Assembly: GCA_036675505.1 (NCBI GenBank) | Contig: JAKFEW010000141.1 | Coordinates: 124,001 to 188,000, forward strand | Origin: JAKFEW01 sp036675505 | GTDB taxonomy: Bacteria > Cyanobacteriota > Sericytochromatia > S15B-MN24 > JAQBPE01 | DNA length: 64,000 nt | Direction: 5' to 3' | Part shown: positions 25,416 through 33,690 of the stretch, piece after piece | Position numbering within the stretch: position 1 is the first letter of the stretch | How the letters are laid out: the number at the start of each line of letters is the position of its first letter | Translations under genes and position numbers: made by a program | Notes under the pieces: model-generated | Database searches by the model: none | What the model was told of the DNA's origin: nothing | The model's input: the letters and a program-made list of their open reading frames with translations, nothing else

Positions 25416-28400
25416 TCAACGGTGGTGGTTGCGCCACCAGATCATGGCGCGGGCCTGGGCCTGGGCGATCTTGGGGCGCGAAAGGCTCGCGGCGAGGCTC
25501 GCCATCCCACGGGCGCCGTCGTCGTCGCCTTGGGCGGCGGCGAGGGCGTACCAGGCGTAGGCCGCGACTTCGTCTTTCGCGACCCCGGCGCCGCGCTCGT
25601 AGCGCTCGCCCACGTCGCTCTGGGCAGGGGCGTAGCCCGTCTCGGCGGCCTGGAGCGTCGCGCGGAAGGCGGCCCTCGGGTCGCGGGCCTTCTTCGCCGC
25701 GGCGATGAATGGCCGCGCGCGCCATTCGGCGTCGGCCCAGGCGTCGGGTCGGCCCCGTCGCTTCGCTTCGCGCCTTAGCTCGGCGAGCGTCGTGGGCTCG
25801 GCTTCGCGGTCGATCCGCAGCACGTACACGTTGATGTTCGGCTGTTCGCCGCTCGGCTTCCGGACGAGCGCGGCGAGGTGCTTCATCGTGGCGGAATAGG
25901 CAGCGGGCACGGCAGGCGATGGCATCAATCCTTCGAACCGGGTACCGGGCGCCAGCTTCGCGAGCGCCGCATCGGCCGCCGACCGATTGCGCCGGGACGC
26001 CTCGGCCGGGCGTTTGGCCACGACCTCGCCCTTCGTCCACACCTCGGCGAGCGCGAGGTGCGCCCCCAGGTGGCCTGCGTCCGCGGCCCTGGTCAGCCAC
26101 GAAACCGCTTCGGCGTCGTTGCGCGGGGTGACGCGACCCTCCAAGAGGAAATGCGCGAAGTCGTACTGGGCTTGCGCCACGCCAGCGCCGGCGGCCTGCC
26201 GGACCTCCCCGAGAAGCGCGGGCAATCGGCGCTCCGCGTCCTCGATGGGGCTCATGCCCCAACGCGGGCCGGTGACGATCGCGAGGTGGCGGTCGTAGCG
26301 GTCCTTCCAGGTCTGGACCGCCTCGCCGTACCAGTAGGCCGGTTGGCGCCGGTCGCCCCGCGCGTCCACTGCCCGAGGGTCATCCTTGCCGACACCGGCC
26401 TCGAGCAGGCGCGCCACCTTGAACATGCCCAGGAGCGCGGGTGCGGGGTACTTGCGCTCGAGCGCGGCGGCCGATCGGTACCAGCGCAGCGCGCCTTCGA
26501 GGTCGCGAGGGAAGCCGTCGCCCCGCTCGAGGCGGATCGCGACCGCGAGCCGAGCGTTGGCGAGGTTGCCGTAGGTGCGCGCGTAGGCCCCGCCGAAGGA
26601 CTCCGTGCCGTCGCCGCCTTCGGTATCGTAGTCGATCGCCGTGAGGTGCCAGCGCAGCGCCTCGGCCGGGTTCCGGATCTCCCGCGGCCCCTTGGCGTAA
26701 AGCTCGGCCAGGCGGTACGCGGGGCCGGCGTTGGTGAACTCGCCCGCCCGGGCGTAGTAGGCTACGGCCTTGCGCAGGTCCCTGGTAAGGCCCGCCTCGC
26801 CGCGCTCGTGCAGCTCGCCAAGGCGTTCCCAGGCATCGTTGCCGCGCCCGAACTCATCGTCCAACGTGCCGAGCCGTTCGAGCAGCGCCACGGCGCGGGC
26901 CGCATCCTTCGGGACGCCGTCGCCCTGGAGATAGGCGTCCGCGAGGTCCCACATGGCGAGCCGCACCCCGGCATCCAGGGCCTTCTGGGCCCATCGCGCT
27001 CCTTCGACCGGGTCACGGGGACCGCGGGCCGGGGCACGGTAGAGGCCGGCGATCGCGAGGAGCGCCGAGGCGTCACCGGCTTCCGCGGCGGCCAAGTACC
27101 ACCGCTTCGCGGCGTCGCGATCGAAGGCCGGAACCGCGTACCTACCTGCAGCGTAAATGTCGCCGAGTTGCCGCCTGGCCTCGCGGTCGCCTTGCGCCGC
27201 GGCGCGTTCGAGCCACCGCAGCGCCTGGGTCAGGTCGCCGCCTTCTCGTTGGGCCCCAATCGCCTTCTCCGCCAGCGCCCGCAGGGCCTCCGCATGCCCG
27301 CCGTCCGCGGCGCGGCGGAGCCAGGCGGCGGCCTCGTCGGGATTCGCCGGGATCTCCTCGCCCTTCACCCAGCGGCTGTGCGCGAGGAAGGTGGACAGCC
27401 GGAACTGGGCGGTCGCGAAGCCACGGTCCGCGGCCACGCGCAACCAACGCTCGGCTTCCCCCTGGTCGATCGCACGCGGGTGAGCCGTCAGGTACCGCTC
27501 CGCGAGGTCGAAAGCGGCCTTCGGCTCGCCGCCCTCGGCGGCGGCCACGAGGGCCCCGAACGGGATTCGGGCGGGCTCGAAGCCTTTGGCGCTCTGGACC
27601 CAGTCCAGCAAGAGCCGCCGGGCCTCCGGCAGGTGCTCGGCGGCGTCGCCGACGAGCCCGATGCCGCGCCTGGCGTCCTTCGGCATTCCGTCGCCCGCGA
27701 CCAGCCGCACGCCGAGGTCGAAGGCCGCTTCGGGGACCGCGCCGTGCTTGGCGGCGGCCTCCAGCAGGCGTCGGGCCTCGGCCGGGTCGACGTCCACGCC
27801 CTGGCCGGTCCAGAACCGGCGGGAGAGCGCCCAGGCCGCTCGCGGGCTGCCCGCCTTCGCGCTCTTCTTCAAGAGGCGCACGGCCTCGGCGTCGTCGGCC
27901 GGCTGGCCCTCGCCGCGCTCGGCCATGGCGGCGAGCGCGTCCTGGGCCTCCGCGAGGCCGTTCCGCGCCGCCTCGCGCAGCCAGCGCTGCGCCTGCGCGA
28001 GGTCGCGCGGGACGCCCTTGCCCTCGCGGTAGAGCAACGCGAGGTCGTGCTGCGCCTGCCGGTAGCCCCAGCCGGCGGCCTTGGCGAGCCACGCGGCGAA
28101 GCCCGCGTAGTCGAAGGAGGCGTCGGGGTGGGCGGCGAGCAGCTGCCGGATCTCACGGTGGAGGTTCCATTCGTAGTTCTCGGGGCTGAACGCCGCGTCA
28201 CGCAGGTGCCACCGGAGGGCCTCGGCTGGGTCCTCGTCCGTCAACATCCGCGCGAGCTGGCCATCCACGTTCATCGCACCGAGCTCCGCGGCGCGGCGCA
28301 GCCAGCGGATGGCTTCCTTCGGGCCGCCCGCGATCTTGCCGTCGTCTTGGAGCCCGGCGATCGCCACCATCGCCGAGGTGCTGCCAAGCTTCGCGGCCCG

Positions 28401-29558
28401 GTGATACCAGCCGAGGGCGGCCGGCACATCGACCTTGCCAGCCCAACCACTGGCGAGGGCATCGCCCAGGGCGTCCTGCGCCAGGACGTGGTCGCGCTCG
28501 GCGGCCTTGCGTAGCCAGGTCACGCCTTCGGCCTTGGTGGGGCCGCCGGTGGCCTCGAACGGGTAGTGGCCATACGAGTACCAGGCCCCGACGTCGCCGG
28601 CCTCCGCGGCCTTGCGGAGCCACCTCACCATCGCCGGGCTACCATGTTCTTCGGTGCGGCCGAGGTCCCTCATGGCGGCCGGATACCCGGCCTGAGCGGC
28701 CTTCTCGAGCCACTTGCGAGCATCACGGTACGAGGCCGAGGCGTCTGCCGTGGTTGCGTAGAAGAGGTGGTACATCGCGCCGGGGTGACCCCGGTCCGCC
28801 GCCTGCCGCAGCAGCGCGAGGGCGGCGGTCCGATCCGGCGCGACACCGATGCCCGCGAGCGGCGCGAGGCCGCGAGCGAAGCGCTCGTCGAGATCGGCGG
28901 GGGCCTGGAGGTGGAGGCGCGCGGCGTCGTCCTCCAGGCTGGCGAGGGCCAGCCAGCGGCGCGCTTCGGCGGGATCCTTCGGCGTGCCGGTGCCGGCTTC
29001 GAGCATTAACGCGACGGGGAGCTTCGCGCGCTCGTCGCCGCGCTCAGCCGCGCGTCGTAGCCACCGGTAGGCCTCCGGGAGGTCTTCGGGGCGGCCCTGG
29101 CGCCGGAGCAAGTTGCCGAGCTCGGTCATCGCGTAGCTCTCGTTGTTTTCTGCTGCCTTGCGCAGCCACACGATCGCGCCCGGGAGGTCCACGTTGCCGC
29201 CCTCGCCGTTGCGGAGCATCAGGCCGAGTGCGCGTTGGGACCAGCCGAGGCCCTGCTCGGCGGCGCGTGCGTACCACCTCCGGGCCGCGGCCGGATCGGC
29301 GGGCCCGCTCAGTCCGAGCTCGAGGTCCTGCGCGAGGGAGTACTGCGCCATCGGGACGCCGCGCTCGGCCTTCCGGGTCGTGGCTTCGCGGGTGTGTTCG
29401 CCTCTCGGATCGAAGGGGGCCACGGTGCGCTCCTCCTCCGGCGTCGGCGCCGGCCCAGCCGCGAGCGCCGGCACCAGTGGGGTCAGGAGGACGCAGGCCG
29501 CAAGGCCCAGGGCGATGCTCGAACGCCGCAGCCGACGGGCGGGCCGAATGGGCGTCAC
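25416..29558 (-). CDS. Very large exported Sel1-repeat protein
   Basis: At 1380 residues this is far longer than most Sel1-like proteins. It has a signal peptide (LGLAACVLLTPLVPALAAG) and then more than 25 Sel1/TPR-like repeats of about 36 residues, with variants of A-x-x-W-L-R-K-A-A-E-x-G-x-x-x-A and G-x-G-V-P-K-D. Each repeat makes two antiparallel helices, giving a long solenoid for protein-protein contacts outside the cytoplasm. Its GTG start overlaps the stop of the preceding small exported gene (GTGA). Sel1 proteins are often regulators or adaptors in envelope stress, secretion or signalling; the partner is unknown. Confidence 0.9.
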   Translation of the reverse strand: MTPIRPARRLRRSSIALGLAACVLLTPLVPALAAGPAPTPEEERTVAPFDPRGEHTREATTRKAERGVPMAQYSLAQDLELGLSGPADPAAARRWYARAAEQGLGWSQRALGLMLRNGEGGNVDLPGAIVWLRKAAENNESYAMTELGNLLRRQGRPEDLPEAYRWLRRAAERGDERAKLPVALMLEAGTGTPKDPAEARRWLALASLEDDAARLHLQAPADLDERFARGLAPLAGIGVAPDRTAALALLRQAADRGHPGAMYHLFYATTADASASYRDARKWLEKAAQAGYPAAMRDLGRTEEHGSPAMVRWLRKAAEAGDVGAWYSYGHYPFEATGGPTKAEGVTWLRKAAERDHVLAQDALGDALASGWAGKVDVPAALGWYHRAAKLGSTSAMVAIAGLQDDGKIAGGPKEAIRWLRRAAELGAMNVDGQLARMLTDEDPAEALRWHLRDAAFSPENYEWNLHREIRQLLAAHPDASFDYAGFAAWLAKAAGWGYRQAQHDLALLYREGKGVPRDLAQAQRWLREAARNGLAEAQDALAAMAERGEGQPADDAEAVRLLKKSAKAGSPRAAWALSRRFWTGQGVDVDPAEARRLLEAAAKHGAVPEAAFDLGVRLVAGDGMPKDARRGIGLVGDAAEHLPEARRLLLDWVQSAKGFEPARIPFGALVAAAEGGEPKAAFDLAERYLTAHPRAIDQGEAERWLRVAADRGFATAQFRLSTFLAHSRWVKGEEIPANPDEAAAWLRRAADGGHAEALRALAEKAIGAQREGGDLTQALRWLERAAAQGDREARRQLGDIYAAGRYAVPAFDRDAAKRWYLAAAEAGDASALLAIAGLYRAPARGPRDPVEGARWAQKALDAGVRLAMWDLADAYLQGDGVPKDAARAVALLERLGTLDDEFGRGNDAWERLGELHERGEAGLTRDLRKAVAYYARAGEFTNAGPAYRLAELYAKGPREIRNPAEALRWHLTAIDYDTEGGDGTESFGGAYARTYGNLANARLAVAIRLERGDGFPRDLEGALRWYRSAAALERKYPAPALLGMFKVARLLEAGVGKDDPRAVDARGDRRQPAYWYGEAVQTWKDRYDRHLAIVTGPRWGMSPIEDAERRLPALLGEVRQAAGAGVAQAQYDFAHFLLEGRVTPRNDAEAVSWLTRAADAGHLGAHLALAEVWTKGEVVAKRPAEASRRNRSAADAALAKLAPGTRFEGLMPSPAVPAAYSATMKHLAALVRKPSGEQPNINVYVLRIDREAEPTTLAELRREAKRRGRPDAWADAEWRARPFIAAAKKARDPRAAFRATLQAAETGYAPAQSDVGERYERGAGVAKDEVAAYAWYALAAAQGDDDGARGMASLAASLSRPKIAQAQARAMIWWRNHHR

Positions 29559-29926
29559 CGCGGCGCCTCGGCAGGCTCGGGTCGACGCAGCGGAATCGTC
29601 ATCAGGTAGCGCGCCAATTCGTGCTTGCGTCGCAGGTCGTTCGGCTCCTTGCTGCCGTTCGGGCAGTTGATCTTCGTCTCGAGCACCACGAAGGCCATCG
29701 CCGCCGCTACGTGTTCGGCCGGCACGGGCTTCTTGGCCTGGTGGTCGGCGAGGATCCGCATGGCCCGGAAGCGCGCGCCGATGTCGCCCGGCGTGTTGAG
29801 GATCTCGTCGAGCTGCTCGCGGAGCTCGGGCGGGATCGAGCCGTTCGGCGCCGGTTGTGCGGCTGCGGCCGGCCCGGCGAGGAAAACCATGGACAGGGCC
29901 GCCGCGGCGATGGCCTTCAGATGCAT
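29555..29926 (-). CDS. Small exported protein coupled to the Sel1 gene
   Basis: The 123-residue product begins MHLKAIAAAALSMVFLAGPA, a typical cleavable signal peptide ending AAA-Q. The mature 100 residues look helical, with one Cys, and end with a basic PRRPEPAEAPR-like tail. No family is recognised. It overlaps the 1380-residue Sel1 gene by four bases, so the two proteins are made together and may interact in the periplasm. Its ATG is only 6 bp from the start of the divergent winged-helix gene, so its promoter must lie inside that gene or its real leader is very short. Confidence 0.65.
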   Translation of the reverse strand: MHLKAIAAAALSMVFLAGPAAAAQPAPNGSIPPELREQLDEILNTPGDIGARFRAMRILADHQAKKPVPAEHVAAAMAFVVLETKINCPNGSKEPNDLRRKHELARYLMTIPLRRPEPAEAPR

Positions 29927-29932
29927 CGGGGT

Positions 29933-31054
29933 ATGACCTCCCACATGGACGAGCCCCACGTACCCACGTTCCGGCAACATGACCTCGCCCGCCTGCGGCT
30001 CGCGAGCCAGCGGCTGGTCGGCGAACCCTTTGCGCGCCCGGCGGACGTGGTGGGCTGGCTCGGCGCGGTCCAGTCCCAGGACTACGCCGGCGCGAAATGG
30101 GCGCTCGCGCAGCGCTGCGAGGGCGCCACGAGCGCGTCGCTCGACGACGACTTCGCGGCGGGCCGGTTCCTGCGCACCCACGTGTTGCGGCCCACCTGGC
30201 ACTTCGTGACGCCCGCGGACCTGCGCGGGCTGCTCGTGCTCACCGCGCCGCGCGTTCGAGCGGCGAGCGCCGGCCGGTCGCGCGACCTCGGCCTCGACGA
30301 GGCCACCTACGTTCGGAGCAACGCCGCGATCGCCGCCGCCCTGCGCGACGGCGCCCAGTTGACCCGACCGGAGCTCGGTCAGGCGTTGGCCGATGCCGGC
30401 ATTCCGCCTGATGGCCAGCGCCTCCCGTACCTACTCATGCGCGCCGAACTCGACGCGGTCATCTGCAGCGGTGCTCGGCGCGGCAAGCATCACACCTACG
30501 CGCTTTTCGACACGCGGGTGCCTCCGGCGCCGGCACCCGATCGCGAAGTGCTGCTTGCCGGCCTGGCCCGTCGCTACTTCACGAGCCACGGCCCCTCGAC
30601 ACCGCACGATTTCGCCTGGTGGTCCGGGCTCACGATCGCCGATGCGCGAGCGGGGATCGCGTTGAACGGCGCCGCGCTCGCACGGGAGGAGGTGGAGGGT
30701 CGGGCTTTTTGGTACGACCCACAGTCGACGCCACCGCGGGGGCGCACGCCGGTCGTGCACCTGCTGCCCAACTACGACGAGCTCACCGTGGCCTACCGCG
30801 ACCACGGCCCGTCGTTCCACCCGGACGTGCGCGGGCGCGGGCCGGGCGACCTCCTGGCGAACGTGATCGCCGTGGACGGGCTGGTGGTGGGTGGCTGGCG
30901 GCGAACGCTCACGAAGCGCGCGGTGATCATCGACGTGACATGGTGCCTTCCGCTCGAGGAGGCCGCCGAAGCCGGGCTGGCCGCCGCCGCCGAACGCTTC
31001 GGCGCGTTCCTCGGGCTACCCGTCGTGTTCCACGGACTAACGACCTACGGATGA
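29933..31054 (+). CDS. Winged-helix DNA-binding protein (HTH_42 / AlkZ-like)
   Basis: This 373-residue protein belongs to the winged-helix family that includes the AlkZ/YcaQ DNA glycosylases. Landmarks are a start near LARLRLASQRLVGEP, the conserved VQSQDYAGAKWALAQR (the Q-x-D-type motif of this family's active site lies here), THVLRPTWHFV, and a late HLLPNYDELTVAYRD and GLVVGGWRRT. AlkZ relatives unhook interstrand DNA crosslinks, but many members are untested. The start may be 29933 or the next ATG at 29945. It overlaps the convergent DMT gene by 18 bp. Confidence 0.8.
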   Translation: MTSHMDEPHVPTFRQHDLARLRLASQRLVGEPFARPADVVGWLGAVQSQDYAGAKWALAQRCEGATSASLDDDFAAGRFLRTHVLRPTWHFVTPADLRGLLVLTAPRVRAASAGRSRDLGLDEATYVRSNAAIAAALRDGAQLTRPELGQALADAGIPPDGQRLPYLLMRAELDAVICSGARRGKHHTYALFDTRVPPAPAPDREVLLAGLARRYFTSHGPSTPHDFAWWSGLTIADARAGIALNGAALAREEVEGRAFWYDPQSTPPRGRTPVVHLLPNYDELTVAYRDHGPSFHPDVRGRGPGDLLANVIAVDGLVVGGWRRTLTKRAVIIDVTWCLPLEEAAEAGLAAAAERFGAFLGLPVVFHGLTTYG

Positions 31055-31930
31055 GGGCACCGCCACCACCGCGCCGCCGATGATCAGCGCGCAGGCCGCG
31101 AGCAGCACAGGCGTCGCGGGCGCACGCCCGAAGGCCACCAGCAGGAGCGTCGAGAGCAGCGGCGCGGCATAGGAGAGCACGCCGAGCAGGCGGATGTCGC
31201 CGTGCTTGACCCCGTGGTCCCAGGCGAAGAACGCGGCCCCGACCGGCCCAAAGCCGAGCCCGAGCACCGCCAGCCACTGGGCGCCCACCGGCCAGACAGT
31301 CTGCTCGAACAGCAAGTGGCAGATCAGCGCGAGGCCCGCGACCACGCCGCAGAAGCCGCCGACGGTGTCCGTCGGCACCTGGCCGAACTGGCGGCTGAGC
31401 ACCGAGTAGCCGGCCCAGGTGACCGCACAGGCCACGGCGCTCGCGTAGCCCGCCATGAAGCGCGGATCGAAGCTGAGCCCGCCGCCGCGCGCCACCAACA
31501 GCCCGCAGCCGAGCAGGCCGAGCAGCGCGCCCGCGACCTGGCGGACGCCCAGGCGCTCACCGGGCAGGAATCCCGAAAACACGACGATCAGCAGGGGCCA
31601 CAGGTAGGCGATCAGGCTCGCCTCGACCGGCGGCGCCAGGCGCAGGGCCAGGAAGTAGAAGCTGTGGAAGCCGAACAGCCCGCCGACGCCCAGCAGCCAG
31701 ACCACCGCGGGCTGCCGCAGGAAGGTGAGCGGGTTCTGGCGCGCCAGCGCCCACTTGAGCGAGACGAGCAGCGTCGCGACCGTGAAGGCCATCGCCGTGA
31801 GCTGGAAGGGCGGCAGGGCGCCCGCGGCCGTGGTGAGCAGCGCCAGCGTGGACCACATGGCGATCGCGCTCAGGCCGACGAGCGTGGCCGCCGGGCGGCC
31901 GGCAGGGAGAGGGAGGGCCTCGGTCGACAT
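31037..31930 (-). CDS. DMT-superfamily transporter (EamA/YddG-like)
   Basis: The 297-residue protein has ten hydrophobic segments in two EamA repeats. The first begins VGLSAIAMWSTLALLTTAAG, and PPVEASLIAYLWPLLIVVFSG is the conserved part near helix 4 seen in YddG-type aromatic amino acid or metabolite exporters. The second repeat contains the WAGYSVLSRQFG and FGPVGAAFFAWDHGVKHGD motifs. The substrate is unknown. The start is ATG at 31930, and the 3' end overlaps the winged-helix gene on the opposite strand. Confidence 0.85.
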   Translation of the reverse strand: MSTEALPLPAGRPAATLVGLSAIAMWSTLALLTTAAGALPPFQLTAMAFTVATLLVSLKWALARQNPLTFLRQPAVVWLLGVGGLFGFHSFYFLALRLAPPVEASLIAYLWPLLIVVFSGFLPGERLGVRQVAGALLGLLGCGLLVARGGGLSFDPRFMAGYASAVACAVTWAGYSVLSRQFGQVPTDTVGGFCGVVAGLALICHLLFEQTVWPVGAQWLAVLGLGFGPVGAAFFAWDHGVKHGDIRLLGVLSYAAPLLSTLLLVAFGRAPATPVLLAACALIIGGAVVAVPSSVGR

Positions 31931-32007
31931 GGGCGAAGTCTACCAGAATCGCTGGGCGGGTATCTAATCACTCGGTCGCCCGCCTGTGGGCGCATGAGGA
32001 GGCCTCG

Positions 32008-32850
32008 ATGACCATCGGCGTTCCCGGTTCCCCATCCCCTGCGGGTCCCGGCCGACCCATGCCGCAAGCAGCCCCCGCGGGCGCCGAGGCGCCACCTGCC
32101 GTGTCCATCGACGACGACATCGTAGCGACCCCGGACGCGCCGGCGGAGACGGTCTCGTTGAGCCGTCCGGGCTGGCCGCCGGCCGCAGCCGAGGCGCCGC
32201 GGGAAGACTGGCCGGCCTACGGTGCGCTCTTCGGCCAGGCCGGTTACGTGAAGGATCCGGGCGATCGGCGCCTGGTCGACCTCATGAAGGCCGCCATGGA
32301 AGCCGAGCCGACGTTGCGCCGCCCGCCCATGGGCCCGGCCGTGGCCGCCGGCCGCATCGATGCGGAATCCGTGAAGGCGCTGCAGGCCCAGCTCAAGGCC
32401 CAGGGCTTCGACCTGGGGCCGGCCGGGGCGGACGGCAAGTTCGGGCCGAAGACCCATGCCGCGCTGATCGCCTTCCTGGAGGGTGCCGAGCCGGTCCCGG
32501 CTGGCCCCGGACCCGTCGGGCCCCGCCCGCCGGCCCCACCGGCCACGCAGCCGCCCGCGGCCAGGCCCGGCGCGCCTGACGCGCCGACCATCACGGATAC
32601 GCGCGTCGATCCCGGCTATAAGCTCGGCAACCCGCCGCCCGCGGGCTACCGCGCCTTTCGCGGCGCGGTGCCGCCGGAGGTCGGGCTGATGGCGCGCAAG
32701 CTGCTTGGCAAGCCCTTCGGCACCGAGACCTACTTCGAGGCCAACGGCCGCCGCTACGTGGCGCGCAACGAGCCGCACTACCACCCGCCGGGCTTCAAGG
32801 GCGGCCCGAACGGCTGGCACAGCGGTGTCACGGTATACGAGGCGAGCTAG
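32008..32850 (+). CDS. Protein with peptidoglycan-binding-like domain and conserved C-terminal domain
   Basis: The 280-residue protein has a Pro/Ala-rich N-terminus without a signal peptide, then at about residues 115-155 a PG_binding_1-like helical unit (VKALQAQLKAQGFDLGPAG then DGKFGPKTHAALIAFLEG). A Pro-rich linker leads to a C-terminal domain with GAVPPEVGLMARKLLGKPFG and a His/Tyr-rich end (ARNEPHYHPPGF). The C-terminal part is not recognised. A GAGGAGG site lies 7 bases before the ATG. Without a signal peptide, its access to murein would need another export route or release. Confidence 0.7.
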   Translation: MTIGVPGSPSPAGPGRPMPQAAPAGAEAPPAVSIDDDIVATPDAPAETVSLSRPGWPPAAAEAPREDWPAYGALFGQAGYVKDPGDRRLVDLMKAAMEAEPTLRRPPMGPAVAAGRIDAESVKALQAQLKAQGFDLGPAGADGKFGPKTHAALIAFLEGAEPVPAGPGPVGPRPPAPPATQPPAARPGAPDAPTITDTRVDPGYKLGNPPPAGYRAFRGAVPPEVGLMARKLLGKPFGTETYFEANGRRYVARNEPHYHPPGFKGGPNGWHSGVTVYEAS

Positions 32851-32881
32851 TCGCGTCGCCTCGCGCCAAGGCCGGGATGGG

Positions 32882-33589
32882 TCAGATCAGATTCAGGTAG
32901 AAAAAGGCGTACATGCACGCCGCGCCGACGATCACGAACAGGTGCCAGATCTCGTGGTGCCCGAAGCGGCCGGGCACGAAGTCGAGCAGGCGGCGCGTGA
33001 GGACCACCCCGCCCACCGAGTACGCGAGGCCGCCCACCACCGGCAAGGCGAGCGTGCTGCCCTTGGCGCGCGCGATCACCTCGCCGATTTGCAAGACGAT
33101 CAGCCAGCCCATGGCGATGTAAATCATCGTGTCGAAGGTGGGCGGCGGATCGTCGACGCTCTCCTGCTCCGGCGCGAAGCGCAACTTGTAGATCACGCCC
33201 GCGATCGCGATGCTCCAGACGACGGCGAGCATCGCCAGGCCCGCGGCCCGCGGCATCAGGTGGATGCACACGGGCGTATAGCTGCCCGCGATGAAGGGGT
33301 AGATCGCGGCGTGGTCCCAGCGCAGCAAGCGCATCTCGAGCGCCCGGTCGCCGCGCACCAGGTGGTGCAGCGAGCTCGCCAGGAAGCAGCCGCACATGCT
33401 GAGGCCGTAGATCGTGAAGGTGACCAGCTGCAGGGCGTCGGCGCGGCTGGCCCAGAGGAGCACGGCGGTGCCCACGATGCTGAGGATCAAGGCGCCCAGG
33501 TGCAGGAAGCCGTTGACCGGATCGCGGAACCAGAGCCACGGCGAGGACGTGCCCTGGTAGGCCAGGTGACCGTATGATTTGACTTGCAT
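32882..33589 (-). CDS. Hemolysin III / YqfA-like membrane protein (CREST superfamily)
   Basis: The 235-residue protein has seven hydrophobic segments and the HlyIII metal-site motifs: SSLHHLV in helix 2, LLRWDHAAIYPFIAGSYTP (Asp) in the following helix, and GHHEIWHLFVIVGA in helix 7. These His/Asp/Ser residues bind zinc in the related PAQR/adiponectin receptors, suggesting a lipid amide hydrolase-type activity. True haemolysis is not implied. The start is one of the tandem ATGs at 33592 or 33589; the second sits better after GGGG. Confidence 0.87.
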   Translation of the reverse strand: MQVKSYGHLAYQGTSSPWLWFRDPVNGFLHLGALILSIVGTAVLLWASRADALQLVTFTIYGLSMCGCFLASSLHHLVRGDRALEMRLLRWDHAAIYPFIAGSYTPVCIHLMPRAAGLAMLAVVWSIAIAGVIYKLRFAPEQESVDDPPPTFDTMIYIAMGWLIVLQIGEVIARAKGSTLALPVVGGLAYSVGGVVLTRRLLDFVPGRFGHHEIWHLFVIVGAACMYAFFYLNLI

Positions 33590-33690
33590 CATGCCCCATC
33601 GTAGCAAGCCGGCCGGCGGACGTGGGTCATGGGTTGGTCACCGGCCGTCAAACTTCGGTAAAAGTCAGCCGGCGAGGACGCGCCGGGGCC

